Assembly (NCBI GenBank): GCA_940671915.1
Contig: CALNVZ010000039.1
Location: 99,156 to 163,155 of the forward strand
Direction: 5' to 3'
Source: Paracentrotus lividus
Lineage: Eukaryota; Echinodermata; Echinoidea; Camarodonta; Echinidae
Length of the DNA stretch: 64,000 nucleotides
The position numbers and the translations under genes were made by a program. Below, piece by piece: positions 40,714 to 54,570 of the stretch. The notes below the pieces were generated by a model. The model was given only the letters and a program-made list of their open reading frames with translations, was not told where the DNA came from and did no database searches. Within the stretch, counting starts at the first letter, position 1. The number at the start of each line of letters is the position of its first letter.

Positions 40714-41248
40714 ATAATAATAATAATAATAGTTTACATTTATATAGCGCTTAATACATATATCCACCTTGGTGTTTCTATTATCATATTAGTTTCGTGT
40801 ATTTAATACATCTAGTTATCAATCACTGAATACAATTTGATATGCCTACTTCTCTGTATGACTTAATTTTTTCTCAGATTAGATATAGTTCTTTCTTTTC
40901 CCTTTCATTATAGTATTGTATTTTGTGTATTTTAGCATCACTATTAAGAATTATATATGTAAAATGTCGAACATTATTTTTCTTTCGCTCTCTTTCTATC
41001 TCTCCACCTTCCTCCCCCTCCATGTCCCCCCCCCCTCTCGCTCTCTCTCTCTCTCTCTCATGCCCTCCCTCTCTTCTTTTTCTTTCTTTGTCTGTTCTGT
41101 TTTCTCCAATGATATTTTAAATGTGAATTTATTATGTTCAGTTTTTTTTAGAATGTCTTGTTTTTACTCTGTTTCATGTAAATAACCTTTTAAATTGCCA
41201 TGTGGATTTTAGACGAAATACATAGCATTTCTATTCCTATTCCTGTAA
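40714..41248. repeat. (TAA)n and pyrimidine tract
   Basis: (TAA)n at 40711-40731 is followed by TTTATATAGCGCTTAATAC, a phrase common next to such tracts in marine invertebrate repeats (recalled, not checked). A (CT)n tract lies at 41030-41060. Confidence 0.6.
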
Positions 41249-44200
41249 CATTAAATCTGACTTCTATTGCGTCTAATGGAGGTGTCACATTTACCGGGTA
41301 AATTGAACGGGTTTTCGCCGTTCACCGAAAAACAACAAATTCCAACACGGCAATAGAACGGACCAAAATTTGGACCTAAAAAGACAAACGGAGGAACCTG
41401 GAGATATTGCAATGAAAGATCATTGAAACAAAAAGTCAAGTATCGGGACTAACTCACACTAACGCAGATTCATAATGATTATAAGGAAACAGAAGAAGAT
41501 AAAATACCCAGCCCTCGTCCTATACACAGTGTACCTTTTATCTGCAATAGTCAGAATCAAAACATATTCCAATTTGATCCCTCAACGAATCATGAAAACT
41601 AGCTAGAGGATAATTATAAATATTCTCACAGAAGAGCACACCCATAAAGGGAACCACTCAATTACACGGAGAAATTAAATAATACCTTATCAAGAGAACC
41701 TAAAACTAACACAAATTTCTGTTTAAATGGAAAAAAAAGACGCGCCATGCATATACAAACCAAGTCAAAAAAAACAAAGCACTCATGTCCATAAATTTTG
41801 AGAGCCCAAAAACCCAAAAAACTGAAAAATACTTGTTATGTTTACGAAGGGACACCACAACATATACGATTTACTCTGAAAGCTTCGTCAATATAGAATT
41901 TCGAAGATTGCGAAATCAAAACAAAAGACCCATCCAGAGGTCCAACCAGAACAGAAGCCCATTCAAATCCAAATGAGTTCTAATTATACAACAAAGCCAA
42001 GTTTCCAACCAAAAAAATAACGTATTATTATTTAGTAAACTATCTAAAACATTTTTAATGGTATAGGAAAGGAAACTCTAAAATTGTCTACAAATAACTT
42101 ATAAAGCCCACAAACACAAGAAAGCAAACTCTCAACCTAAAAAAAAAGAATGAGAATTGACATTAATTTAGATAAGAGTGTCACAGTATTAAAAAGCGCA
42201 ACAAACCACGCAAGTCTGTCAATTATGATCCCTCACAGGCTTATCCCAACTACGAGAACAAGCTAACCAAAGTTAGATTGAACTTGAATATCATAACATG
42301 GGCTCTGAGTAGACGAAGACGTACGGTACTATCAATGCTAGCCCCTCCAATGGGAATTTCATTTTATATCACTCTTGTCCACTTGGACAATTTCTTTCGA
42401 GGAATACAACCACAGGATCACAATTATTATAGGATCAAAGACAGAACGAAATGTGATTACTGTTATACTACTTTCAATGTCTCTGGAACTCAAAATCTTC
42501 AGACTAAACAAAGCACATTTATCGATATACTAAAATAAACTAAAACAAGTTTAGAGAAAATGAACACTACGCTTACAAATCTAGCGCGTAAATAGCAGTG
42601 TGCGTGTCTCTCCACATCAGATCGTTTTATCTTCTTATTCGCTCTATAAAGGTGGTTCCGCCACGGAGCCAATTTTGCCTAAGCTATTGACCTAGAAGAC
42701 GCAGAAGCGTCGCGTGTTCGTAAAATATTACATGCCATTAGCATCACTCCTTATTTATTTCTCTTACGCAGCTACGATTAGGTGGCCTCCTCTATCTTGG
42801 TAAGAGTTGCTTCCCATAACTCACACGCTAAGCGAGAACCATATTTTACAAGATAAGATCAATGCTTTTTCCAGGCCGAGCGGGCCAACCGCTCGAGCGA
42901 CCATGGGTATCGACGAAGCCCAAGTCCCCCAATCGATGATTGGCGGGTTCGTTTTGACTCCTAGAGAAATCTCCCATTGGCACGGACAAAGACAGCCACA
43001 AAATATCAGACATGTGCTCCGTTAAAATGATTCCGATTAAAAAGCATACCGAGCACCTTCTTCATACCAAGCGAGCGCTGTTTCGGCCCAGCATATCGAA
43101 CACGGTTGGAGCTCTCTGTGCCTATTATGCGCTGAGTGCTGAAGGCCATATTGCGACAAGTACGGGCAGCGAGACCGAATGAAAGCCGTGTCCGAAATTG
43201 CGTTAATTCAAAGGTGGCTCGGTAGCCGCCAACCACTTGTGAGAGAAGTTCTGTCTGGAGAGAGTGGTCTCCTGTCAAGGCTATGACATACATTGCGACA
43301 TCCAATCTCAGAACCAAGAGGGTGTGTACAAAGCCGTTAGAACCACGCCATCACTAAGAAAAGCAACGTTGATAATGAGGATAGGTAGTCTCTAATCCCA
43401 CATTGCGCACGAGAAGTGATACTAATTTTAACGCTCGTAACTGGGGAAAACTGAGAAGGACCCAACCCAAATCCCGAAATAAGCCATCATATTCACGAGT
43501 TGCAACCTCTCCTATGTCCCAATGAAATCTTCGGCCAAAAACAGTACGAATAGTCACCTTAGTAAAAAATTCAAAGCCCACATTAGAGAGTGTTGATGTA
43601 AAGGGGATTACTCGTCGAACGTTAAAAAATAAAACAAAATCACAATGAATTGGGATAAATTGAGTCGCATTTTGGGTGATGACCAGAGCCCTCATCCTCC
43701 AGGACCTTTAAGTGGCTAAGAGTAGAAAACCAAATCGCCGCGCAGGTAGGGGTAGGGATTGTGGCAATTTGAAATTCTATCTCTCGGCGAGTTGTAGCTG
43801 GGGATGTATGCGTTTAATCACAATCCTTATTATGTCCTGTTGGAATTCTGTTCTTTTTAATTGAGCAGACGACTACCACTTTTTTTTTAAGGGTCAGTGT
43901 CTATTTCGAATTTTAAAAATTTCGATATGCGAATTCGAGAACGAAAATTTTAGATTAAAAAGACACTGCGCAGTTCGATCTTCGAAAGAGCCATTACTCG
44001 AGTATACTTTATTTGAGTTTTTAAATCACCCCTTCAGCTGGTTCCACATAATCCCCCATTCTGGTTCTTTCACTGAGTTATCGGAACTGTGTCCGGAAGG
44101 GTGAGACATAGAAGTATAATACCTGTGATTAAAACCTTCCCGCACCCCATCTGGGTGAAAGATGGACGACTTATTCTCAACAAACACTAGTCTACAAAAC

Positions 44201-47200
44201 TGAGTGTGTGAGCAGAAAAGAAATGAAGTCTAGTCAATATTCTTCACAATTAAGAGTATGGCAGACACCCGAGTGAGACCCACTTCGAATGAATTGGGCA
44301 CTGAATACATAGTGCATGTGAATTCAGGTAACAAGTAGTCATAACAAGACACACACAACGAAAACTGAGTAAACACTAAGTAAATGTGGGTAAGGCAACT
44401 ATAACAATGAAAAAAACGTCGATTGGTGGAGATGAGGATGAGAGGAAGGCATGGGCTGACGGGAAGGAGAGGATGACTATAAGATGAAAAGGAGAGACGA
44501 TGGCAGACAAAATATTTCGGCGGGCATGAAACCGCAGGCCAAAAATCGAAGACGGGGTCAAATCACTCGGACCCCACCTTGTATTAATCTCCGGGTATCC
44601 TCCCGTGTATCACAGCTCGTTTCGTATATCGGGCATTTATTATGAATAAGAAATGGGAGGAAGTGAAGATACGATATTCCGATGTGAATATATCATATAC
44701 ACCGCAAAATATATGCGGAGATATATTAGCACGAGAAGAAAAGAAGTAGAGAGGCTAATTCGAAAGAGGGACAATGGAAATGAGAAGCTAACATACACAT
44801 GTTAAATAATGAATACGAAGATATGAGATAAGTACGAAAGAACGATAGTGAGTAAAATAAATAGAAAAAAAATCCATACACATAGTGTTGAGATGAGGAG
44901 AGGGACGGGAGCGAGAAAGATCTGAGAACGAGCAAATAGAAACAAAAAAACAATGACCTAAGAAAGGGAGTACGTGGAGAAGGGTAAAATGGTATGCCTC
45001 TGGACAGCGAAGTGACTGACAAATGTTACGGCTAGAAATAAGTTATATTTAAATTGAATTGATTGAGTAATAATATATATTCGAATTATTAATTTTTTCT
45101 ATTTTGGGTGGCGGTGGGTGGGTTTGGACAATGGTAGACTAAAGATCTTCGAGTGATGCGATCAAGGGAAACATCTACGACGGGTCATCACTGCCGAAGG
45201 AATAAAATCGAGAGCGCACTTGCGGGGCCATTCAGAGTTGTTATGTAATTCTGCCGAGAATATGGGAGTTGCCCGGAAGAGGGAGCGGTGAGGGCGTCCA
45301 GTGGCTTGCCAACCAAGCACGCCAAAGTTTAAAGTTGAAGGTTACTGAAAAGGATTGGCTAATCATAGGGAATAGACGGGGGGCAGTGGCGGATACTAAG
45401 CGGGCGCTCCTCCACCACCCCCCCCCACCCCAAGCAAACACATATAAGACCAAAAGTAAAAAACAAATCGACAGAAAAAAAAATATTTAAAGCAAAAATT
45501 CCCACCGCCAAATCACCATATATCTAAAATAGGACGGAATATAATAGGCTGTTAGAGTTTTCTTAATGGCAAGAAAGGGCCCAAAAATGAGCGTGTTAAC
45601 ATAAGAACAATAACCACCAAACTCCTGCCCTCTCAGGAAATCCCGATCTCGCCAGCTGATTGAGGTATGAGAGGCGGAAGTATGAGAACGAAACAAATAT
45701 CTTATGAGCGGCCATCACTGCCTAAAAGGATGAAAAAACTATGTGCCGCTGTATCGTGGCATAAATGTCGCATTCCGTCAATTTGCATTGAACACCACCA
45801 GAGTAATTTGACGTATATTACAGTGAGCCTCGCCCCAATGGCTAGCCCCGTGGATTGCCTGCCACGCGGCTTGCTGCTAGTTCTAATATATTAAAAGCCG
45901 AAGCCGAAGAGGACAAGCAAACGGAGAGCTGCCACTGCCCGAAACGGTAATACCCCGTTCTCGCGTGTTTGCGGGTGATTGCGCAACGCAGACCCACCAC
46001 AAGCGTCCGTTCTCGCGTGTTTGCGGGTGTGCCAGCCGAGACCCACAACAGCTTCATCGATAGCTGCTACTGCATGATGACGCGTGAAAAGTAACGCTTT
46101 CCCTCTATGTTCTCATTGGTATCGAGCTTCGGTGCGAAATGTTTGTCGCCTGTCGTTGTTTTTTAGTTTTCAACACTTTTGCTCAAGCAAATTCACTTAA
46201 CAAAAAAAGCAGCTGCAAAAACGCACATTCAGAAGTCATGAAATTCGACCGTTTGGATGTAATACTTGCCATTGCGATGAGATAGGACCGGAATTCTAGC
46301 GATGGATCGATCGCTGTAATCTTGGTGGATTAAGCGGAGCAAAAGCAAAGTTAATCACAGCAAAACAAAAAAAAAATACAAAAAACAAAAACAAAAAACA
46401 AAAAAACAAAAAAAAAAAAAGAGGAAAAAAAGAAGAAAGAGAAGAGAGACAGAAAAAGGGATCATAAAAATACATAATAATAATAAGATTTACAGTTATA
46501 TTAAGTGAGGAGAGAAATATATATAGTAAAATAGTAAGGGATCACTGCCGCGGAAATGATTAGGAAATCCAAACCACTTAAAATTTATAATTTTAAAAAG
46601 TTGATTATTGGCCTATATTACGTTATCGTTACGGGGAAATCATAAAAACTAATTATTCATATACCTCTCAGTTTAACTTGATTCGGTTCTTGATTTGTCA
46701 AGTATTTTCCTTGGGGTTTTGGTTTTTGATATGTTCCATTCACCACCCCGGAAGGCTGCACGCTTCAAGAATAATTTTTGATAAAATATTTTATGAGCCC
46801 TGGATACATCCTAAGAAAACGACAGATGCTTCAGAGTTAATAACAGGTATAAGGTGAGTAAAATATATATGGAGCGCAAATCCGAGAGAGACAACACGTA
46901 AAAAACTGGAGAATAAACTAATGTATAGAATAGTGAGAGGATGAAACGCAGAAAAGGATAAACAAAAAAATCTGTGGGTTTATATCTATATATGTGAAAT
47001 AAATCGGTGATCAGGCAGAAACTATCACACACGTTTGTGATTTGTTTCAAGATTCCTTGTTTAACTTCGTTCGGTTTTTTCGTTTTGTTAGATTGTTAAT
47101 TTTTTTCTTCAAGGGAGGTGTGAGAGTATATGATTAATAATTTAATTCCGAATGCAAAGTTAGCAAAAAATCTGGAAGGTAACTGAGTGAGTCTATTCGT

Positions 47201-50200
47201 ATAATATTAAAATATGTTAGTAGAGAACGAACTTGCGCACAAATAAATCTCTCGGAGGGAAAGATAAGAAAAGAAGACCGCAAGATCGTACGCGCGAGAT
47301 ACTGAGAGAGAAGGGAAAGGGAATAATAAACAATCTATGGTGGACGTTGTCAAAGGTATTCGAAAACTTTTGTACATGTAGGTATAATATACTACCCGGT
47401 ATTCCTTTTTTAAATTTTTATAAAGCCACACTTTTTAACACAGTGCGTGCAGCATTATTGAGAAAAAATGGAAAATGAAGTCATTGAAAAGCTTTTTTGT
47501 TTATGTCGGGTATGAAATTATATATATAACACAGAGGGGCGTGCGAGTGAGAAAAATATAGCAACCACCAGGCCAACCACGCAACGTGAGATGAAGAAAG
47601 GAAACGTCATACAAAAACGATAAATATATAACACAACATCCATGGTTTATGAGGACGGTGGAAGAGGATGCTGTCAGACTGAGATAATATCAAACTAAAA
47701 CAGTTAAACCACGTCGGGAAGAGTAATAAGAGAAAACCACAATTATTAAAATCTATGAATCGATATAATAAGATATAATTAAAGACCGAAAAACCATACG
47801 ATATTAACAAATAATTGATATCAAAAGAAATCACGAGATAACTTTTTCATAAATTATACGAAGAACAAATAATATTTCAAAACGATATGTAAATATTTCG
47901 TGTATACTGAGAGGATGTATAAAAAAAAACAATAATAGCCCCAAATAAAGCATGTATACCTCTCAGAATGCATTTACCAATTAAACAGGTTCAATTAGGG
48001 CTCCAACTACATCCAGTGCGACCCATCAGGTAGTCAATGTAAATAAGAGCGATTAGAGAATAAAATTAAGTAAAAAAATTAAAAAAAAACAAAAACAAAA
48101 ATGCAAAAAACAAACAAAACATGGTATAGAAGTGTATGTGGCGAGAGTAGCGATAACGCGTAGAGAGAGAGAGAGAGAGAAGACAGAAGAGAGATATAAG
48201 AAAATATTTAAGGTATGTAGCCTGGACACGCCGGGAAAATTCAGAAAGAACTAAATAACCAGAACCACTTAAAATTATTTATTTTCAAAATTAAACATAA
48301 ATAATTAATTACGTTAACCGGGAAAAAGCAATATAAAAACAAGAAGAAATAAATTTATTTATGTTCGTCCAAATGGTCCAAGAAACAAGCTAGCAAAAAA
48401 CGAATTTGAAAGCAATTAAATGAGCTTACAACCAACTTACACGATTTAATTCATGCAGATATCATGCCACATATGTTAAAATATACCTCTCAGTACCAAC
48501 TTACCCTTACAGTAACATGGATCTTTTTTTATTCGAGTTTATTGGTGAGGCCGAGTTCTAAAAAATTGGATGATATAATCTCGAAGAGCACATTTGAAGA
48601 GATAATGTCGTTTGATAAAAGCATTCTAAATCTAATTAAATTATACTTGAGTTTCTAGAAAAGATTAAGTCTCCATATAAAATGAATATTAACCACAACA
48701 AAAATATGTTGTTTAGAGGGCACAAACATACAAAGGAAAAAAAAAACAGAAGTAAAACTTATAATAGTACCATATCGTGCTTATTTGTGTTTCATTTTTG
48801 AGGGGGGGGGCTTAAAGGGGAGGACACCCAAATTTACCTTAGCAGGCGCTAAACAAACCTGAAAGGGGACACCAAACAAGAGTCAGAAAAGCAAATATAA
48901 AAAAATAAATAACAAATAGAGAAAAAATACCAACACCAACCACAATATGATCTAAGATAAGTATCTTCTTTATCTGAGAGAAGCAGAAAATGACCGGAAT
49001 TTTTATATTTATTTGTTTAATAATATAGAGTTATGTTTAAAAGCGAGAGTAAAGAAATTATAGGGGGAAGAAACTAGAGGGACAAAAGGGGAAAAATAAA
49101 ACTAGTGGTGTGACTGGTAATGGAGAACAATGATGAAACGAGAGAGTAAAAGAGAGATTATGTAAATGTGAGATGACAACATAACAATTGACCTTATTTA
49201 TTTTATATTATGTTTATGCAAAAAAAAAAAAAAATGGGCGTGGGGTCGGGTTGAAAATCGTGTGTTTGGTTTGGTTTGGTTTGGTTTTTAACATCAGGAA
49301 TGACAGTAAGAGTTTTGCTCAAAAGTGTACAAACCATAGTAGAAATAGGGAATATTGGCCTGCCCCGCACCCTTGTGCTGCACGGGCACTGCTGCCTAGG
49401 TTAGGAAGATAAATCTCATTATTAACCGCAATCACGTGACTTGTTGCATGGGGCAGATGGTTATCTTGTACAAGTCAACAAGAGCAAAGCGTGACTGCAT
49501 ATGATTTTCTATATTTTATTTATTTCTTTATTATGAAGGAGGAGGGGGAAAGCTGGTGAGGAGAGGAAAAATTGTAACTGTATTAAAAAGTTATTTCCGG
49601 TCGAGTCGTGAGATTTCTCTGCACTTTCCAGCTAGTCGCGTCTTGATGAGACGCGCCGTTAAAAATAGTTCCGTCATAAGACTATAGCTTTAAAAACTAG
49701 TCCCCTTTATATTAGGTTATTCAGTGTACCATAGTTTGTTATTCGCAGTATAAATTGTATAATTTTCCATATGACTAAGCACTTGCCAGGTGTTATCTGT
49801 CTGTTCGCCATACGACATTAGCAGCAATGTCCTTGTCTATAACGATCACCTTTCGATGTTTTAATGGAAGTGCAGTTGATAGCAACATCCACTATAGGTA
49901 GCTATGGTTCAGACCATCATACCGAAAACTCATCCGACTTTCATCGCTATCTTCAGGAAATGCGCCCAAACGAGGAAATCTAAGCTCAGAGATACACCGA
50001 TAGGACACAGAACTATAGCAGAATTCTAGAAATATCTATGATTTAGTTGTTTTTGCTTTTTTAAACAGATTCGTGGTATTCTGTCTTACGTGGAAGCAAG
50101 TGAGCGGGCGATAAGAAAAATACAAAAAATTAAATACTACACTAAAGGTTAATAGTATCCTTGTTCCATTAAAATCACACAAATTATTCTCTGAAATAGA

Positions 50201-51310
50201 GGATGTGTGATGTGTCAACAACAATGACAAATAACAAAAAAAATAAAATAAATATGAATAATATATGAAACTCACATGCACCATTGTACCAATTTAGTTG
50301 TCTAGATTGATAGCTGTATTAATTATAAATTACACCAGAGTTATCAATACGATTGACAGTGCCTTTTTAACTATCAGTGTCACAGGCCTTCGCTAGTGGG
50401 GGCTCATTCATTAAGCACGTTCCCATGGTAGTTGCTCATTATAACGGAAGGAAAAGATTACTATATTTTGTAGAGAGGTTGTCAATGATTCTACCACTAG
50501 ACTGATAATGTCTAGAACTGCGTCCAATGGATTCAATCCCCGGCATAAATGACATTCACTTCCTAGTTGGTTAATGGGCGTAATTTCCCACAATGCTCCT
50601 TCCCCCATCCCAGAGTTTCAAAATGGTAAATCCACTGGTTAGAGAATGCGAACGAAAGTAGCGCCTTAAAAGGCTTGCCATGATTCTGAATTATCCTATG
50701 GGTTGGAAAGGTGCAGAAAGGACTTAAACAGTCCCGTATAAATGACCGGGGGTAAAATAATAATGCGAAACGCTTAGAGATGAATTGTTTCAATTAGGCG
50801 CTAAAAATAAAGAAGCTAATTATGAATAAATTATATAAGCATAGATAACTTTTTAATGCAACGGCAACGCAGCACTACCAACTGAGTAAGAAGATGTTGG
50901 TGGTCGTCCGTTTCACCATCAAATATATTAAATCTAAATCATGAGGTTAATGTGTGCAAACTGAAATAAGCAAACAGATATTAGGCGTGTAAAACGATAG
51001 ACGAATATCTGAAGATACTTGCGGGTCCTGTGTGCTTTAATTTATTTTATTGTGTGATTTATATCTGAATTGATATAGTCTGCATCTTTTTTTCCATCTG
51101 CTTTCCACTTTATCTCTAAATTAGAAGATTCTTACCGAGTTCTAGTACAATATATATTTATTCTTTTGTTTAATTAACAGATTGTGACAGACACCTATGC
51201 TAAAAACGGCTTGTTGTTTTGAAGAGATCTAGGATAAGGCTATTAAATGTCTATTGGCAGTTGGATAAATAAAGGAAAGCGAGCTGCTGATAGCAAAATA
51301 AAGACCACAA
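41249..51310. other. 10 kb without recognisable gene or element
   Basis: No exon with a family motif and no intact TIR element. The texture differs from the flanks: purine-rich stretches (44640-45010, 46420-47340), A-rich tracts (46365-46425), (GA)n (48164-48182), (GGTTT)n (49264-49289). Weak internal repeats include CACTGCC at 45190, 45717, 45931 and 46544, ATACCTCTCAG at about 46662, 47957 and 48483, and a 23-bp direct repeat, CGTTCTCGCGTGTTTGCGGG at its core, at 45955 and 46007. A decayed relative of the 29285-29402 element lies at 49626-49732. The right side ends at an N gap. Confidence 0.45.
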
Positions 51311-51335
51311 NNNNNNNNNNNNNNNNNNNNNNNNN
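51311..51335. other. Assembly gap, 25 N
   Basis: Exactly 25 N, as at 27846. Confidence 0.99.
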
Positions 51336-51555
51336 AATTATAACCCCCATAGAATCACATCAAGAAAAATGTCTACATCATTCATAATTCTGCAGTTTGG
51401 ATGTTTTTGTATGATCCATGGATTATTTTCTTGTTTATTTTTATTTTCATTGTTTTACACACGACCACGTTAAGTGATTTTACTGTGATTAAATAGATTA
51501 ATCAGAACTAGACAAGACAATACCTTAATATAATATTTGTATTAATAAAAATATA

Positions 51556-53253
51556 CACAACAAAAAAAGTAAGTCCCCCCTTAATCAAATTGGTATAACT
51601 TTTTAACCAAGAGGAATTTTACAAATTTTATTACATGTGCTTGTAGGTAATTTTATCATCTTCCATTTTAGTGAATATTACTGAAATTTGTTAAGTCATG
51701 CTTCAATGAGCACAGTCAGAAGGCAAAAATGTCACTTTTCAAAAGTCACAAGGTTAGTTTCATAACTTTAATTCAATAATATCGGAACAAATTCACACTT
51801 TTCCATAAAAGATGTGTTCAGAAGGCTTGTTGTACTTCATTTCTAACGCATCAAATGACTTTTAGATTAAATTTCACGGTTGGATGAGCATGAGGTGAAA
51901 TTTGCAAAAAAAAATGCCACTTTTACACATTTTTACTTTTAAAAATGATTGATTATGACGGAATTTGCAATCTGGAAGAGTGTTTTAAACAATATCAATC
52001 AATTCACGGTTGAATGAACACTTAATAAAAACAAAAAAGAATATTTTTAAATTTGTTAGGTGTAAGTATTGTTCCCTTTTGTGTGGTGAAAATCATGTTA
52101 TCAACAATGTTTTGTTATATGTATGTCAAATTTTTTTTTCAAATCATGCTATGGCATTTTATCAAAAATTCACGCTTCAATGAACACGTGATACGTGAAA
52201 AGCCATTTTGTCGTTTGTGGACTAAAATTCAATTGCTGACTTTGGATAATTGTCACATACCTTCTTGGATAGTTCATTCGATTTGAGTTTCACGAAAATT
52301 TCAGTGTTTTATGCTTCAGTGAGCAGAATATATTAAAAAAAACATGGAAAACAGAAGAGATTTCAGAGCTTTAGCCCTACCCCGTGCTTTATCATATTCT
52401 CAATGTAGCGCTTGTTCCTGTTAGTTAGTACCACCATGAAGTTGTGTGTCAAGTTTTGTGAAAAAACTCTCAGTAGAATTAACAAAAATTATCAATGAAA
52501 TTAAGCCGAATTTCAATTTTGTTGACATTTCGATTTTCTCTCCATTGACATTGTGTACAATTTCGAGGCAAAAACAAACCCTGAATCAACATCCTGGAAC
52601 TTTTTAACAAAAAGGTGTTGAGCAATAACATTTTGCAATTATGTTTATACACTCATCGACTAACTTGTGTGCGAATTTGAGATAAGACCGTATCGTAATG
52701 CATGAATAAACACACATTAAAGGCAAATTTGTCATGACAAAAGTCACAAAACTCACCTTTAAAGTGTGCTCGCTCGTCCATAACACGACGAAAAGTGCTC
52801 ATGTTCTCACAAAATGTGTCGATCATGTTGATGATAATATCTGATGGCAATTATTTAAATAAAATTGTTGGATTTTACCATTTTTAGAGGTCTGAACATA
52901 ATTCTTAATATTGTGCTCACTCATCCATGAAAAATAGTGCAATGTATCAGGATTGGTGTTGGATGGTCAAATTTTGGATGATAAAACCACCCAAACAATT
53001 CAACACAAGGCAAAAAGAAAATTTTAGAAAATTGTTATTTTTACAGACCCAAAAATGACCCTTGTGACTTTTGAAAATGTCCATTTTTTGCTTTAAAGGT
53101 TGATCACTCATGCATGTCTCAGGGGATCGATGTCATTTTTTCACAGAAGGTACTCAATAAGTGTAGAAAACCCCCTCCCAATTTTGCTCAAAACAATCCC
53201 GTTCAAAAGTTACTTCATTTTGATTAGGGGGGGGACTTACTTTTTTTGTTGTG
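51556..53253. mobile_element. 1.7 kb TA-flanked TIR element with internal iterons
   Basis: Ends CACAACAAAAAAAGTAAGTC and its inverse with TA on both sides; the TIR continues through CCCCC.TAATCAAA. Inside, a motif like TTCAATGAGCAC repeats in the left half (51703, 51881, 52011, 52173, 52314) and in inverse orientation in the right half (52767, 52916, 53101). No transposase recognised. Confidence 0.82.
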
Positions 53254-54239
53254 TATACATGCATAATGCCATTGTATTCTATATCTGAGAAACCGTCTTT
53301 AAGAATGCCAAAAATACGAATTTTGTTACCCATGATGTTTATATAATTCATGTAATTAATTCAATATCAGTAGGGTATATGGTTATGTTTGTGAGATAGC
53401 AATAGGCCTTGATACCATTTTTCAAGGAAGCCTACACAGAATCGGAAATACAAAAAGAAACTTACCCAGGCATTTCCCGACCGAAAATTTTGGGGAAAGG
53501 TGCCTAAAATGGGAATTAGTTGCCTTTGCCCCCCCCCTTTATCGAACGCCCCTCCCCTAGAATAAATAAATAATGATATACATGTATATGAATGGATGAA
53601 GTGACCTGTGTGGAACGACTCCTACCCTGCATGGTTGTTTGAATAATGATGGGATATTGGACGACCAAAGACCAAAACGCAGACCCCCTATATATCAATA
53701 ATAATAATCAAAACATACAAAATATCATTATTTCAAAATTAAGAAACTTTGGTGGGAAAAAAAAAATCCTTTGAGTTTTTCCCGTCTTTTCAGAACTCTA
53801 AGATAAACATATAATAAGTACGACCAATTCGATATTGTATAAAATCTATTATTAAGTGTAAATAATTAAAACCAGCACTGAATTGATATGAAAATGAAAC
53901 AGAGGCCAAAAGTAAATGTAACAAATGCGACAAAATATGGGCCCCCTATAAAACTATAATTTCCGAGTAAAGCAGCCCCCAAATAAAGTTGATAATCACC
54001 TCCCTGTTTATGTCATATGATTTATTCCTTATGGTGTATAATACTTTTGTTTTGTAAAAATATTACTCTGGGGTTATTTTTTAACTCAAATTCATTTAGA
54101 TATTGATTGATCTTGTTGGTAAACAATCAAGGGGACAAACTGATTTAAAAGCATAGATTTTACGTATAGTTTCATGTACTAGGAGTTGGCAAGTTCAGCC
54201 ACAAGGGGCGTACTTGATGCGGAAAAAAAGGGGGGGGGG
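53254..54239. other. Intergenic, nothing identified
   Basis: AT-rich with short C-runs; no gene or element recognised. Confidence 0.45.
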
Positions 54240-54570
54240 GGTTATCGATTCATGTTGCCCGACTCACCGCGGTCCATCTCCGTCCTGTAAACGGGCATGA
54301 AACGGGCCCGGCGTCCTCATTCAGTCCTTTTACCGCCCTTTTAACGACTGGTCCGGTTTAAGACCGTTCTTGAAATACCCGGTCATCACCCGGAAAAAAC
54401 CCGGCAAGAGTTCGGCCGTTCTTTAAAAATCCTTTCGGGAACGGGTGCCCAGCGAGCTCCTATGAACGTGTTGGACGGGCTTCAACCGCTTCACCGTGTG
54501 CCTCACCGTTTGCCGCCGTGTGCACAAATTTGGCAGAACGTGTGGCGAACGGTGCGCCAACATATGAAAA
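54240..54570. other. GC-rich patch with CCGG/ACGGGC repeats
   Basis: After a run of 12 G, the sequence is dense in CCGG, ACGGGC, ACCCGG and CCGTTC in an otherwise AT-rich region. It may be the iteron-rich end of a DNA element or a small CpG island; no partner inverted end was found. Confidence 0.4.

Noticed and set aside
43006-43695. Two - strand frames of 103 and 113 codons
   Set aside because: Longer than their neighbours but without a recognisable domain, splice context or partner exon, in a region of doubtful sequence quality.
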